Shown here: positions 23,450-34,306 of the stretch, one piece after another
How positions within the stretch are numbered: position 1 is the first letter of the stretch
How the letters are laid out: each line of letters begins with the position of its first letter
Assembly (NCBI GenBank): GCA_907163375.1
Contig: CAJQUW010011539.1
Span: forward strand, 1 to 64,000
Origin: Prostheceraeus crozeri
Lineage: Eukaryota; Platyhelminthes; Polycladida; Euryleptidae
DNA length: 64,000 bases
Direction of reading: 5' to 3'
The notes under the pieces: generated by a model
Told to the model about the DNA's origin: nothing
The model's input: only the letters and a program-made list of their open reading frames with translations
Databases searched by the model: none
Translations under genes and position numbers: made by a program

Positions 23450-25320
23450 ACCTTTTGTTGTACTGGCTGTATCTGATGGGCTTGTTGTACTGCCTGTACT
23501 GGCTGTATCTGTTGGGCTACTTGTACTGCCTGTATCTGTTAGGCTTGTTGTACTACCTGTACCGGCTGTATCTGTTGGGCTTGTTGTACTGCCTGTACTG
23601 GCTGTATCTGTTGGGCTACTTGTACTGCCTGTACTGCCTGTATCTGTTGGGCTACTTGTACTGCCTGTACTGGCTGTATCTGTTGGGCTTGTTGTACTGC
23701 CTGTATCTGTTGGGCTTGTTGTACTGCCTGTACTGGCTGTATCTGTTGGGCTACTTGTACTGCCTGTATCTGTTGGGCTTGTTGTACTGCCTGTACTGGC
23801 TGTATCTGTTGGGCTTGTTGTACTGCCTGTACTGGCTGTATCTGTTGGGCTTGTTGTACTGCCTGTATCTGTTGGGCTTGTTGTACTGCCTGTACTGGCT
23901 GTATCTGTTGGGCTACTTGTACTGCCTGTATCTGTTAGGCTTGTTGTACTACCTGTACCGGCTGTATCTGTTGGGCTTGTTGTACTGCTGTACTGGCTGT
24001 ATCTGTTTGGGTTACTTTGTACGGGCTGTATCTGTTAGGCTTGTTGTACTGCTTGGTACTGGATGAATCTGTTGGGTGGTTGTACTGCCTGTACTGGCTG
24101 TATCTGTTGGGCTACTTGTACTGCCTGTATCTGTTAGGCTTGTTGTACTGGCTGTATCTGTTGGGCTACTTGTACTGCCTGTACTGGCTGTATCTGTTGG
24201 GCTTGTTGTACTGGCTGTATCTGTTGGGCTACTTGTACTGCCGTATCTGTTAGGCTTGTTGTACTGCCTGTATCTGTTGGGCTACTTGTACTGCCCGTAT
24301 CTGTTAGGCTTGTTGTACTGCCTGTATCTGTTGGCTACTTGTACTGCCTGTATCTGTTAGGTTGTTGTACTGCCTGTACTGCCTGTATCTTTTGGGCTAC
24401 TTGTACTGCCTGTATCTGTTAGGCTTGTTGTACTGGCTGTATCTGTTGGGCTTGTTGTACTGGCTGTACTGCCTGTATCTTTTGGGCTACTTGTACTGCC
24501 TGTATCTGTTAGGCTTGTTGTTATGGGTGTATCTGTTGGGCTACTTGTACTGCCTGTATCTGTTAGGCTTGTTGTACTGGCTGTATCTGTTGGGCTACTT
24601 GTACTGCCCGTATCTGTTAGGCTTGTTGTACTGGCTGTATCTGTTGGGCTACTTGTACTGCCTGTATCTGTTAGGCTTGTTGTACTGCCTGTACTGCCTG
24701 TATCTGTTGGGCTACTTGTACTGCCTGTATCTGTTAGGCTTGTTGTGCTACTTTACTGGCTGTATCTGTTGGGCTTCTTGTACTGCCTGTACTGGCTGTA
24801 TCTGTTGGGCTTCTTGTACTGCCTGTACTGCCTGTATCTGTTGGGCTGCTTGTACTGCCTGTATCTGTTAGGCTTGTTGTACTACCTGTACTGGCTGTAT
24901 CTGTTGGGCTTCTTGTACTGCCTGTACTGCCTGTATCTGTTGGGCTGCTTGTACTGGCTGTATCTGTTGGGCTACTTGTACTGCCTGTACTGCCTGTATC
25001 TGTTGGGCTACTTGTTACTGCCTGTATCTGTTAGGCTTGTTGTACTACCTGTAGTGGCTGTATCTGTTGGCTTGTTGTACTGCCTGTACTGGCTGTATGT
25101 TGGCTACTTGTACTGGCTGTATCTGTTGGGCTTGTTGTACTACCTGTACTGGCTGTATCTGTTGGGCTTCTTGTACTGCCTGTACTGGCTGTATCTGTTG
25201 GGCTACTTGTACTGCCTGTATCTGTTAGGCTTGTTGTACTGCCTGTACTGCCTGTATCTGTTAGGCTTGTTGTACTGCCTGTACTGGCTGTAGCTGTTGG
25301 GCTTGCTGTACTTGTACTGC
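23450..25320 (-). repeat. Thr/Ser/Pro-coding minisatellite of 9-bp-multiple units
   Basis: Units of 27 and 36 bp alternate, built from TGTACTGCC, TGTACTGGC, TGTATCTG and TTGGGCTTG blocks. On the minus strand one frame reads TGSTTSPTDTAS-type repeats, a mucin-like composition. The plus frames (LLYCLYWLYLLG-type) are open too but look meaningless. The array lies between a C2H2 finger fragment and Cys/His motifs on the minus strand. Many small length changes occur in its right half. Confidence 0.85.
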
Positions 25321-25525
25321 CTGTTCATGTAGGGGGTGTACTGGGTGTACTTGTACTGCCTGTTCATCTACCAGCTGTTCATGTACTGGGTGCACTGACG
25401 CATGAACTACTTTCATATGCTTATTTAATAATGCTTTATTATGAAAAGATAAATTACAGATTTCGCATAGAACCTTGGTTCCGCCAACTTTGTTTGTTAG
25501 AAACTTGGTTCCGTTGTCTTTGTTG
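25261..25525 (-). pseudogene. P1 C2H2 zinc-finger fragment
   Basis: The minus strand reads VLCEICNLSFHNKALLNKHM followed by KVVH, a complete C-x2-C-x12-H-x4-H finger. A Q/V/H-rich tail (VHPVHEQ and QAVQV repeats) then leads to a stop in the edge of the minisatellite. I found no start codon in frame. Upstream, GAACCTTGGTTC at about 25470 and a related copy near 25503 are short hairpins. Confidence 0.5.
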
Positions 25526-25566
25526 GTATAACATATTTTTAGCAGAGAAAAAATAATCTAGAAAAA

Positions 25567-26395
25567 ATGATGTTAACAAATGTTGGCGGGTGTGCTTACA
25601 TTCCGAATAATCAAGAATCAGAAATAGAACTAGACAACTATATCATGAAAACTGGAGACGTTTTAACAGGTCCGTTACATCTTTCTATTCTTCCACAACA
25701 AAATACTGAGTTAGCAAATAAAAAATATGTTGATAAACAGTTCGATAGAATTGTGACACTGCTGACTCCACTATTGAAAAGAAACCAGCTTCTAAAGCAG
25801 AATGATGAAAGACTGCAAGAAAAGCTAGCAGACCTAAGTAGCAAACATGGAAATAATGAAGCAGATATATCAAACTTCATAAAAAAATAACAGAACATTC
25901 AAAACTTGTAATCCTGTTATCACTAAATTTAAAGTCTGCCATTGCAAAGAATACAAATCAAAATAAACAACTGAAAGAAGAGTTAGAAAAAGTAAGCGAA
26001 AAGAATCGAAAATTATTACAACACTTACAACAGCTGCAATCCACATTCCAAAAAAGTGTTGATGAATTAAGTAGCCGAATCACACAACAAGCAAAGCACA
26101 TGAAGAGAATGATAAATGAAGTTGAAGAACTTAAACAAAAGGTTAGTGAATTGAAGACCCTTAAAACGAATTTAGAACATGAAGTAAAGAAAATTCTAAA
26201 GGAAATAAGGAACAGTTGAATGCTATTAAAGTTCAATTGGCTGCTCTTAAAACAGAAGTAAAGAAAAGTGAGAAAAAATTGGAAGTAAATGAAAAAGAAA
26301 TTAAAGTACATCACACGCTGCTCGACGCAATAGATAAAGTGCAACGGAAAATTAATAAAGTTATCACGAAGTTGTTGTCCATTCACAACACGTAA
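25567..26395 (+). pseudogene. P1 fibre-like coiled-coil protein, broken
   Basis: Near the N-terminus, MKTGDVLTGPLHL followed about a dozen residues later by LANKKYVDKQF matches the GD-x-(M/L)TGPL ... A-x-KKYVD repeat seen at the base of phage tail-fibre proteins. The rest is a long, K/E/L-rich coiled coil, seen in two successive open stretches. A trimeric attachment fibre is a reasonable inference. The start is in a GAAAAAATG context. The equivalent in P2 begins at about 58855 in poor-quality sequence. The frame is broken. Confidence 0.55.
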
Positions 26396-26402
26396 ATCTT
26401 AA

Positions 26403-26490
26403 TAGAACCTTGTACAGAGGCTTTAGCGATCAGACCAACGGTCTTCAGGTTACTAACCAATAGAACCCTGTTCAGAGGCTTTAGCCGACC
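26403..26490 (-). repeat. Two palindromic double-hairpin repeats plus one single hairpin
   Basis: On the minus strand, GGCTAAAGCC-type and GAACCnnGGTTCTA-type inverted repeats occur at 26461-26490 and 26403-26431, with AGACCAACGGTCT between them. The same arrangement follows the P2 major capsid and membrane-protein genes (62950-62974, 63608-63664). Confidence 0.65.
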
Positions 26491-26536
26491 ACAAACGTAA
26501 ATATTTTTTCCAAAAGTTAAATTTAAGTTTACAAAA

Positions 26537-27007
26537 ATGCCTATAATTTATAAACACAATCTTAAACATTTTGCTTCAAAATAATAAAATTGCTCAAGAA
26601 CCATCTATGAAACCTGTGTACCATTATGATAGTGTAGACACTATTCAAACAGAAGGGGCTGGTATCTTTTCTAGTATCGGTAGTATCGTTAACTTGATTA
26701 AAAATAATAAAGATTTGATTTCATCTGCTGCTAAAGGAGCAGTGCTATAGGTAGTATAGCAAGGAGTAGTGCAATATCAAATGCTGTTAAGTCACAAAAC
26801 GAATTAAAACAACTAGAAGCTATTCGTAAACTTAGGAATGATGCTAAAGAAATGCAAAAAGACAAAAAGCTCTCAGAGGAAACAAAAAACAAAATTGCTA
26901 AATTAGCGAAGATGGAAAGTATACGAATGATGAAGGAAACAATTGAAGAAATGAGAGGAAATGAGATGCAGTCCCTAACACATACTAAACGTGGGAAATG
27001 GGTTTAG
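26537..27007 (+). pseudogene. P1 small membrane-active-type protein, broken
   Basis: Begins MPIIYKHNLKHFA. It then has a Gly/Ala/Ser-rich amphipathic part (EGAGIFSSIGSIVNLIKNNK) and a K/E-rich helical C-terminus (NELKQLEAIRKLRNDAKE). The layout resembles the membrane-lytic minor virion proteins found in adenoviruses and adintoviruses, but this is inference from composition. The P2 equivalent is split between about 59810-60060 and 61170-61470 by an artefact-like block. The frame is broken. Confidence 0.45.
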
Positions 27008-27056
27008 CAAAATTCTAGCGTCAAAGCAAAACTGATTTTTTCTAATAAAAAATACA

Positions 27057-30000
27057 ATGTCAACTCTGATTGAAGAGTTAAAATTTAGATTAGAGTACGA
27101 TCCAGGGCCCGTTCGTTAGCAGTTACAATCAAAAAAAGATGACTGTATAAGAGTTGCCATGAAACCTGGATCTTCAGGAAGATGAGTGAATACTGGATGT
27201 GATTTAATTTTTTGAAGTTGATAATCAGCAAAAGGTTATTTATATTTACCACGGGAAGCGATTCATTTTTACACTGTGAATTAATTAACTCTCTATTCTG
27301 CAATGCTAGATTTTACTCACAGGTCAACAACAATCATTACTGCTACGGATAATATTACGTATCCGTAATATCATACTCATCCCATTTATTTCCAAATATA
27401 ACAAATAGACAAGAGCTGCCGGTTAAAAACCGTGGGTCGTTGTACAAGACCATTACAGATACAAAACGCAGATAACCAATAACTAGTGAAAATCGAAAGC
27501 ATAGTTAAAAGAGGACACTACTAAGCACCGGACAACAAACAACGCAGAGTCTTTTTACACTTATGAATCGATATTTTTGTGACGTGACGAAGTCATAAAA
27601 CCGCCGCAACGAGGCGATCTATCGGTCTCGTGTGAAGTCGGCGCGCAACCCCCGACCTCGGAGGCTCATATATGTGTAAGACTAAAAATGACATCATCAT
27701 CACCGTCCATCATAGTGGCGATTCGGAGGGTCTGACGTCTCTTCATAGGCTGGCGCCATTAGTCAAGCGAGTATAGAGAGATAGAGAGCATCTGCGTTTT
27801 TTGTTCGAGGTTCCGGAGCGTCTATATGCAATCGAAATCAAATTTTCCAAAATTTGCAACCAGATTATACGCGCAAGCTACATCATTACCTTCTTAACAC
27901 CCGTCAAAGTATACGTGAAAAGTGGTCGATGAATGTTGCTAGGGCGAAGCATCTCCCTTTTCGTGTTAGGGGTCGTAGAAAGTTTGAGGTCGGTTCAAAG
28001 TTCTCTTGCTTGCATACGCAAAACATAAACGATTTCCTTTCCATCAATGCTGTACTTGCGACAGGACAAAGGCCCCCCCACCTATGGCGTAGCCAGAGGC
28101 ATCAGTTATAAGAATGAAATCACCACCAGCCTAGCCTGTCATACCACATATTTGCAAACCTGTCTCAATTTATGTTATATCAGATTCCTAACGCATTTTG
28201 TTACACACTGAATAGAAAAGACTAAAATTCTCTGCACTACGTCTACAACTTGTGAACTTTGCATTTAAAGATCAATTTGTTATGTAATGTGCCCTAGGGA
28301 CTGTTTGACGAAAATTAATGCCTATTAATTGGATTGCGTCTTCAAGACATTTACATCGCCATCCATCATGCAATTAATATGTGGGCATGCCCGAGACTAC
28401 TTTTGCTGAATTGGAGTATTACGAAACGGCTCTGAACGTAAACTTTTGCCGTTCTGGTTCAAAGAATGGAAAAAAGTTTATGAGGAACATATAATTTTGT
28501 GAGTTTCATTTTGTGAGGGGGCTCTCTATATTCCTAGGCGAGTAAGAGATTTGGCTTATAAGCCAAACTTCTCTCTTCGTAGCCACTTAGGGAGTAATGT
28601 TCGATGACATTTGTTAGTGTTTAAACTTCAATAAACAATTTTGATTAAGATCCCTTACCTGAAAATCTACCCGGTAGATTCTCTTGGCTAGGGCAAGAAG
28701 CGTGGGGGGGCTAACAACAAATAATGTTAATTATTTGGATGTAAAAAAGTAAGGATCGAAAGATGGTGGCCAATACTTCAACAAGAGGTTTAACCATTAA
28801 AGGGTTGATAGAGTTCAGCTTCCCACAGTGTGGTCGCTGTATACTTTCCTCCGAAGAGTAACATGACATGCCTTTGAAACACTGGGGCTTAAACATCTTT
28901 GCTGCCCAACTCATCAGATTCGCCAGGATTTCATCTGATGCTTCCGCCTTCATATCTAGAGCTAAGGGCATTTTTGATATCTTTAAAGGACGGTGTTATA
29001 AGAATAATTTGCTGGTTAATTCTTGCATTAAGTCCTTCTCCAAGAATAGGTTCCTAGTTTTTAAGTTTGGTTGTTTTTCGCCCCGCGAGATGCCATCCAT
29101 CATTGGCATGTTGGGCTAAGATAACCTCTTCTAGTTTCAAGTGCTTCCTTTTGTCCTAAAATATTTAAAAAAAATTATTTTCGGTTAGGTTCTGCTATGT
29201 TTCCTCAGGCTTGGAGAGACCTTCCATATCGTACATTCGATATGGTTGGCCTGGCCCCGCCATGTGGTATAGGTTGGAGGTTAGGGGCCGAAACCTTGCT
29301 TCATGCAGCCACATGGTTCCTCCCTGATGACTCCATACATAGCAAACTTAATTTTGGGTTTTTTAGATTTCTAATTTTCACCTTTTGTTATTTTTAGTTA
29401 GATTCTCGTCAAGTCAATGACGAACTCTTATTACAGTTCTTATTTGATAAAAATTAAATCGTTTATAAGTATGAATTTATTTCCCTTATCGTCTTCAGTT
29501 GAGTAGACTTGCCTTTATACGTATTTCAGTACCTGCTCTATACTAGAGTAGGTTACTCTATGTTGTCAGTATTAATTTATATTCATTCGTTCATGACTTT
29601 TAATTGCCTAATTATTTGCAGGGTTCTCCACAAGGGTAATTGTTTAACTTTGACGTCTTCCGTTTCCTGGATCCTTCGAATTTTTTTTGACCGTGTCGTG
29701 TCTTAATTTGATTACATTAGAAAGCAATTTCCTTCCAAGATTATTTACACAAATGCGTTTAGATGTTGCAACACAAAATATAGAAACCATAAGTGATTCT
29801 CCAGGTATTATTGATTCGATGCTTCGATTTGTTACAGTAGGTGAAAATACTAAAATGCATGAAATCGAAGATTGGCCTTCCTGATAGCCATACCGGCATA
29901 CTTAAAGATGATTTAACTCACACTGGAAGAGACGCAGCAGGAATTCAGAAAGATGTAGAAAACAAAGTGAAACAGTTAAACAGTACACAAAATAGCTCAT

Positions 30001-30795
30001 ATCAGAAAAGACGTAATTTTAATAATAAAAGTAAACAAACTGTTTGATTGGTCATTATCTCCGTTATTCGGTTATTTGGATTACACTAAAATATCATGTC
30101 AATTGAAATTCAAACTCATAGTTCATCGCACTTTAAATAATGAAGCAATATTTTATGGAAAGGCTGGGAAGAAAGCATACCTAAAAATTGATAGACTTGA
30201 ATGGTGGGTAAAACATATTACTCCTAGTTTAGAGGTTGAAACAACTATTACGAAAAGATTAAATACGAACAAACCAATTCCAGTAAGTTTTATGAAACGT
30301 TCTGCGAGTTCTGTCACGTTATCTGAACAAAGATTTAACTGGCATTTCACTAGAACATCAAATACTCCAAGATATATTTTACTCACTTTTCAAAAGAATG
30401 AAACACCTAGTTTTGATAAGAACAATAGTCTTTTCCATATTAATTCAATTCGAAGTTTACAAATTTCATTAAATCAAACACGTTATTCTATTGATCCATT
30501 GATATTTGATAGCACCAATAATCAGTTTACGGAAGGATATGATGCTTATAGAAATTTGTGTCGAGAATTTGGAGTAGAAGCACAATTAACTCCTGTAGAT
30601 TGGAAGAATTTATATCCTGTTTTATGCTTCGATTTAAGTGCACAATCTGAAGATATTATTAAGAATGGTTGTGATGTGACAATTAATATTGAAAAGCCAA
30701 ATTCCACAACCTCATTGATGGCTTATGGTTTATTGCTAGAAGACGCCGAATACTCTATTGAAATTCTTAATGGAAAAATGGCTAGGATAGGTTAG
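27057..30795 (+). pseudogene. P1 major capsid protein (double jelly-roll), interrupted
   Basis: Homologous along its length to the P2 gene at 61615-62949. Recognisable blocks are FLPRLFTQMRLDVATQNIET, the SPLFGYLDYTKI block, FNWHFTRTSNTPRYILLTFQ, and a C-terminal block with DLSAQSEDIIKNGCDVTINI and SLMAYGLLLEDAEYSIEIL. These match the double-jelly-roll major capsid proteins of Polintons/adintoviruses, which build the icosahedral shell. A 2.35-kb unrelated insertion lies between the first and second parts, and there are a few further breaks. The carboxy 239 codons are open. Confidence 0.85.
27349..29703. mobile_element. Unclassified 2.35-kb insertion in the P1 capsid gene
   Basis: Comparison with the uninterrupted P2 gene delimits the insert. 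ATTAC is present at both edges and may be a 5-bp target duplication. GC content is higher than in the Polinton and there is no recognisable transposase or reverse transcriptase. Short frames inside are unsupported. The left border lies in a nested palindrome (TACGGATA...TATCCGTA and ATATTAC...GTAATAT). Confidence 0.6.
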
Positions 30796-30851
30796 TAACC
30801 TGAACAAAAAGTGATAGGCTAAGCCCAAGACTATAAATTTTTTGTTAAAAA

Positions 30852-31316
30852 ATGAATAATGAAACGGTTGAATTAAAACTACGTAACATCATTGACAAAA
30901 ATACCCCTAAAACTATTACGATTAACAAAAAGAAGTATTACATAAGTAAACCAAAGATAGAGCATATCAAATTACAAGAAGAAAAGAATGGCGGGATTCT
31001 CCCATTAATTCCACTAATCATAGGTGGCATAGCAGCAGCAGGAAGTGTTGCAGGTGGGACAGCTGGTATTTTCCAGGCAGTAAATAAAAATAAATCAGAG
31101 AAGGCAGCATTAGAAGAACAAAAACGACATAATAGGGAGTTAGAGAAAGCGGCTAGGGGTGAGGGAATAGTAGATAATTTTATTAGTAAATTAAATTTAG
31201 TTGATGAAGGGAAACGAGTTCTTAAAAATGTACTACATAATATTGATGATTTAATTGAAATAAAAGAAACAAAAGATGGATCTGGCATATATCTAAATCC
31301 TAGTATGGTGCGATAA
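30852..31316 (+). CDS. P1 hydrophobic Gly/Ala-rich protein
   Basis: A 154-codon open frame that looks whole, starting in a GTTAAAAAATG context. A basic N-terminus (KKKYYISKP) precedes a long hydrophobic segment GGILPLIPLIIGGIAAAGSV and a second Gly/Ala-rich stretch, then a charged helix and a C-terminal GSGIYLNPS motif. This protein type, with ILPLIPLI-x-G, is ubiquitous beside capsid genes in animal Polintons and adintoviruses, where a virion membrane-penetration role has been proposed. Nearly identical to 63126-63608 in P2, making it among the most conserved genes between the two copies. Confidence 0.7.
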   Translation: MNNETVELKLRNIIDKNTPKTITINKKKYYISKPKIEHIKLQEEKNGGILPLIPLIIGGIAAAGSVAGGTAGIFQAVNKNKSEKAALEEQKRHNRELEKAARGEGIVDNFISKLNLVDEGKRVLKNVLHNIDDLIEIKETKDGSGIYLNPSMVR

Positions 31317-31332
31317 GATTTTATCTTTAAAA

Positions 31333-31851
31333 ATGAATTTGAATAACTTAAGAATTTCAAATCTAGATCTAATGGATTATCTCTTAAAAGTACATAGAAC
31401 CTCAAATTGTCAGCGTCAAGAAAGTGGGGATAGCCTTTGGGTTCACACCGGAGGTGACATACAAAAAGCATTAGAAAACTTTCCTGGCTTTATTTGGAGT
31501 AAATATTCGAAAGAGAAACATTTACCTGGGCATAATTTTACTGGCCCCGGCACAAGATTAGATTTAAGATTAAACGATGATGACACGCCTAGAGAAAATA
31601 GTAAACCAATAAATAGAGTAGATGCAGCAGCTTATAGACACGATCTAGCTTATCGAAATCATGACCTAAGTTCTCGACATGAAGCAGATAAGATAATGTT
31701 AGATAGTATTCAGAATCCTTCCTTTAGAGAAAGAATTGAAAGAATGTTTGTTAAGAAAGCTTTACAAGCAAAAATGTTTTTTGGCCAGGGGATAGATGAA
31801 ACCTACGCGTCCGAAATTCACAAGGAATACAGAAAGCCGAAATATCAATGA
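31333..31851 (+). CDS. P1 parvovirus-type phospholipase A2 domain protein
   Basis: A 172-codon open frame that looks whole, starting in a CTTTAAAAATG context. The motif GPGTRLD forms the calcium-loop-like part and VDAAAYRHDLAYRNH supplies the catalytic His-Asp with its downstream Tyr. This is the arrangement of the PLA2 domain in parvovirus VP1 and in several Polinton/adintovirus proteins, used to breach endosomal membranes during entry. It ends in ATGA, overlapping the start of the integrase by four bases. The P2 counterpart begins at 63710 and is cut by the window end. Confidence 0.85.
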   Translation: MNLNNLRISNLDLMDYLLKVHRTSNCQRQESGDSLWVHTGGDIQKALENFPGFIWSKYSKEKHLPGHNFTGPGTRLDLRLNDDDTPRENSKPINRVDAAAYRHDLAYRNHDLSSRHEADKIMLDSIQNPSFRERIERMFVKKALQAKMFFGQGIDETYASEIHKEYRKPKYQ

Positions 31852-32583
31852 AAGTAAAAGTATTTAATAAAGATGATATTTGTAGTGCAGATCTAATCAC
31901 TATGCCTAATGAAAGAGGGTTTAAGTACGCATTGACCGTTATAGATTTATATACACGATACGCTTGGGTAAAGCCTTCAAAAGAAAGTGGTCTGTCTGTT
32001 AAATATGCGTTTGAAGAAATCTTTAAAGAAAGTAATAGAACACCAAAGAAGCTATTCGTTGATAAAGGGTCTGAGTTTTATAACAGAAATGTAAAGCCAC
32101 TATTTGAAACCGTTTATTCAACTGAAAATGCTGGAAAGGCTGTAGTAATAGAGCGATTTAAGAGATCATTAAAAAATAAATTATTCAAGAAATTTACTGA
32201 GCAAGGTAATCAGAAATGGTTGAAGATATTACCAGGAATTGTAGAGCGGTACAATAATAAAGTTCATTCAGGTATTGAAGAAACTCCAAAGAAGGCTTCT
32301 AATGATCCTGATTTAATACGAAAGAAAATATTCGAAAATAATTATTCGAATGAGAGTAATCCGAATTTACAGAAACGTAAGCCGAAATTTGAAATTGGAG
32401 ACAGTGCGAATATTTAAGTATAAGAATAAATTTGAAAAAGGTTTGTTGGCTATTGGACTAAAGAGATATTTGAAGTTTCTAAAATACATCAAACTTATCC
32501 GATTACTTATGAAATTAAAGATTTAGGTAATTAGGAAATCAGAGGCTGATTTTATGAAAACGAATTACAAATGACTCAGCTTT
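31848..32583 (+). pseudogene. P1 retrovirus-type (DDE) integrase, core and C-terminal part
   Basis: Begins directly at the catalytic core: ADLITMP supplies the first Asp, FVDKGSEF the second, and the third acidic residue lies in the NAGKAVVIERF region, followed by a typical KALVERYNN-like helix (GIVERYNNKVHSGI). An SH3-like C-terminal region continues after 32417. It would insert the linear genome and generate the 6-bp duplication. No zinc-binding N-terminal domain is visible upstream in this frame. The core is open; the C-terminal part is in a broken frame. Confidence 0.8.
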
Positions 32584-32680
32584 AACCTTAAGGTGGCGCT
32601 TTAGATACCTTCGTTTGAACTTTAATTACAAGTATCCTTTAGCTAGCCATTGGAACTAACGTTTCGGGAATTAAATTCCC

Positions 32681-33109
32681 TTATTCAACTCCCTTATTCA
32701 ATTCTAACATAATATCAAGAAATGGCACTCCTTTTTGCAATTTATATAAAACATAAATACATAATTGACCACAGTAAGGAGTTCCTGATGTTTGAATTTG
32801 AAACGTATTATATGTTCCATTGCCTAGTATTTCTCTTACTTCATTTGTAGGTGGAAGTCCATCAGAGTCAAAATAGCAATTATCTCCGTCTTTATTTAAG
32901 ATACCTGCTGACCAATGTACTCTTTTTTGATCTGACGTGTGGAGATTTGTCACGAAATTTACAGTTGGCTTATTTTTGATCAATTGTAATTCGGCTCTCA
33001 TTAGGACATGAAAATTCTTTATTCCTAATCGATTAGCGATTTTCTTTAGGTTGAAATTCGTAGTTGTTTGCGCTCCATATAATTTTAAGAACTCGCTGAG
33101 GACAGTCAT
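32681..33109 (-). CDS. P1 adenovirus-type cysteine protease
   Basis: Contains VHWSAGIL (catalytic His), YFDSDGLPPT (acidic residue plus the DS-x-G-x-PP block) and TPYCGQLCIYVLY (catalytic Cys), the order of the adenain/Ulp1-like maturation proteases of Polintons. It would cleave capsid and core proteins during virion maturation. I chose the ATG at 33109 (CATGTAAAATG context, MTVLSEFLK) over the longer frame to 33268, whose extra 53 codons look unrelated. The gene looks whole and converges with the integrase. Confidence 0.85.
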   Translation of the reverse strand: MTVLSEFLKLYGAQTTTNFNLKKIANRLGIKNFHVLMRAELQLIKNKPTVNFVTNLHTSDQKRVHWSAGILNKDGDNCYFDSDGLPPTNEVREILGNGTYNTFQIQTSGTPYCGQLCIYVLYKLQKGVPFLDIMLELNKGVE

Positions 33110-33269
33110 TTTACATGAGATAAATTCTATTTCAGAAATGACACAAAAGAATTGTTTACCACCCTCGCCAAGAGAGTCAATCTTAGAGAGACAATCTGTA
33201 TGACTCAGAGCTTTGTTCCCCAGCGAGCCCACCTCTAGCACATTATGCATGACACCATTGTCTGCCACA

Positions 33270-34306
33270 AGCAGCAGCTGTTGCCATTAGGAGCAGATGC
33301 TGCCACGTATTGACAATTTCATTCTTTCTGTGAGTGTTCTACGAGACTGACTTTGTCTGCAATCACTTCATGTCTTCATCCTGGAATATGTCATCAACAC
33401 CTCTAGAACGAGCATTTGCAATTTTCTGCGATTCAATTTTCCCTCTAATAGTTCCTGTCCAGCAAGCACTGTTAAAGATTTGGCTGTAAACTTCATTGAA
33501 GAAAATTTGAAAAAGAAGAAAGCAACTGTTGACAAAAACAAAGAAAAGAAAGTGAAAGACCTTATTTCAAATTCATTTGTTGATACGGAGTTGGAGGAAT
33601 TTTATCCGGAGAAAGTGGACTATTTTTCTATTGCTACCTGTATAGATTCGTTGAAAAAACTAATTTTGACAGAAAATAGAGGTAATCAAAGATGATTTGT
33701 CAAAAATGAGTTATTGATTGTTAAAAGGAAGTATTGTCAAAAAATTATTGTTAATTTCATATGTTAATCAAGGTAAGGTATTGTGTAAGTTGAAAACATT
33801 AATCAAGTGTTCATTTGTAAAGTTCATTTAATGTTTGAATGATGAACACCAAATCAATTTTTCTAGAACGTATGTTAGTTTCTTAATCAAGTTGTATAGA
33901 CTGTCTCTAGAATTCCCGAAACTCAATACTTCAACATTGAGTATTCATTTTGTCAAAAAGCACTTGAACCAAATTGAGGACTTTCTCACTAATGAATAAG
34001 AAAAAAGACTGTTTGAATCTTCTGATGAAATTTGGGGAAAAAGAACTGGTGTAACTCAAGAAATAGACGAGTTAAATTTATGAAGTTTTGTAACTGTATT
34101 TTCAGACTTCAGAGAACGCCGTTAGTGTATTTTCAGACTTTACTTTTAAAGTGAATGTAAGTAATTTATTTCAACCTTGTCCTGCTTGAGAATTTAAAGT
34201 TGAGAACATCGTTCTCACTTTGCAAGTGTATTTTCAGACTTTACTTTTAAAGTGAATGTAAGTAATTTATGAAAGTAAAGAAGAATGAAAAGAAGAGAAC
34301 GCCGTT
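33270..34306. other. P1 right subterminal region with direct repeats and hairpins
   Basis: No recognised gene; a 71-codon plus frame at 33480-33695 (K-rich) is unsupported. A 46-bp direct repeat beginning AGTGTATTTTCAGACTTTAC occurs at 34124-34169 and 34225-34270. AGAACGCCGTTCT occurs at about 34295 and a related AGAACGCCGTT near 34112; GAGAACATCGTTCTC at about 34202 is a perfect hairpin. Confidence 0.6.

Noticed and set aside
23379-25293. Plus-strand open frames rich in LLYCLYWLYLLG or VVLPVLAVSVGL
   Set aside because: These are frames through the Thr/Ser/Pro minisatellite read on the wrong strand; hydrophobic composition is a by-product of the repeat.
32681-33268. Longer start for the P1 protease at 33268
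   Set aside because: The first 53 codons show no family resemblance, whereas the ATG at 33109 has the shared start context and a sensible N-terminus.
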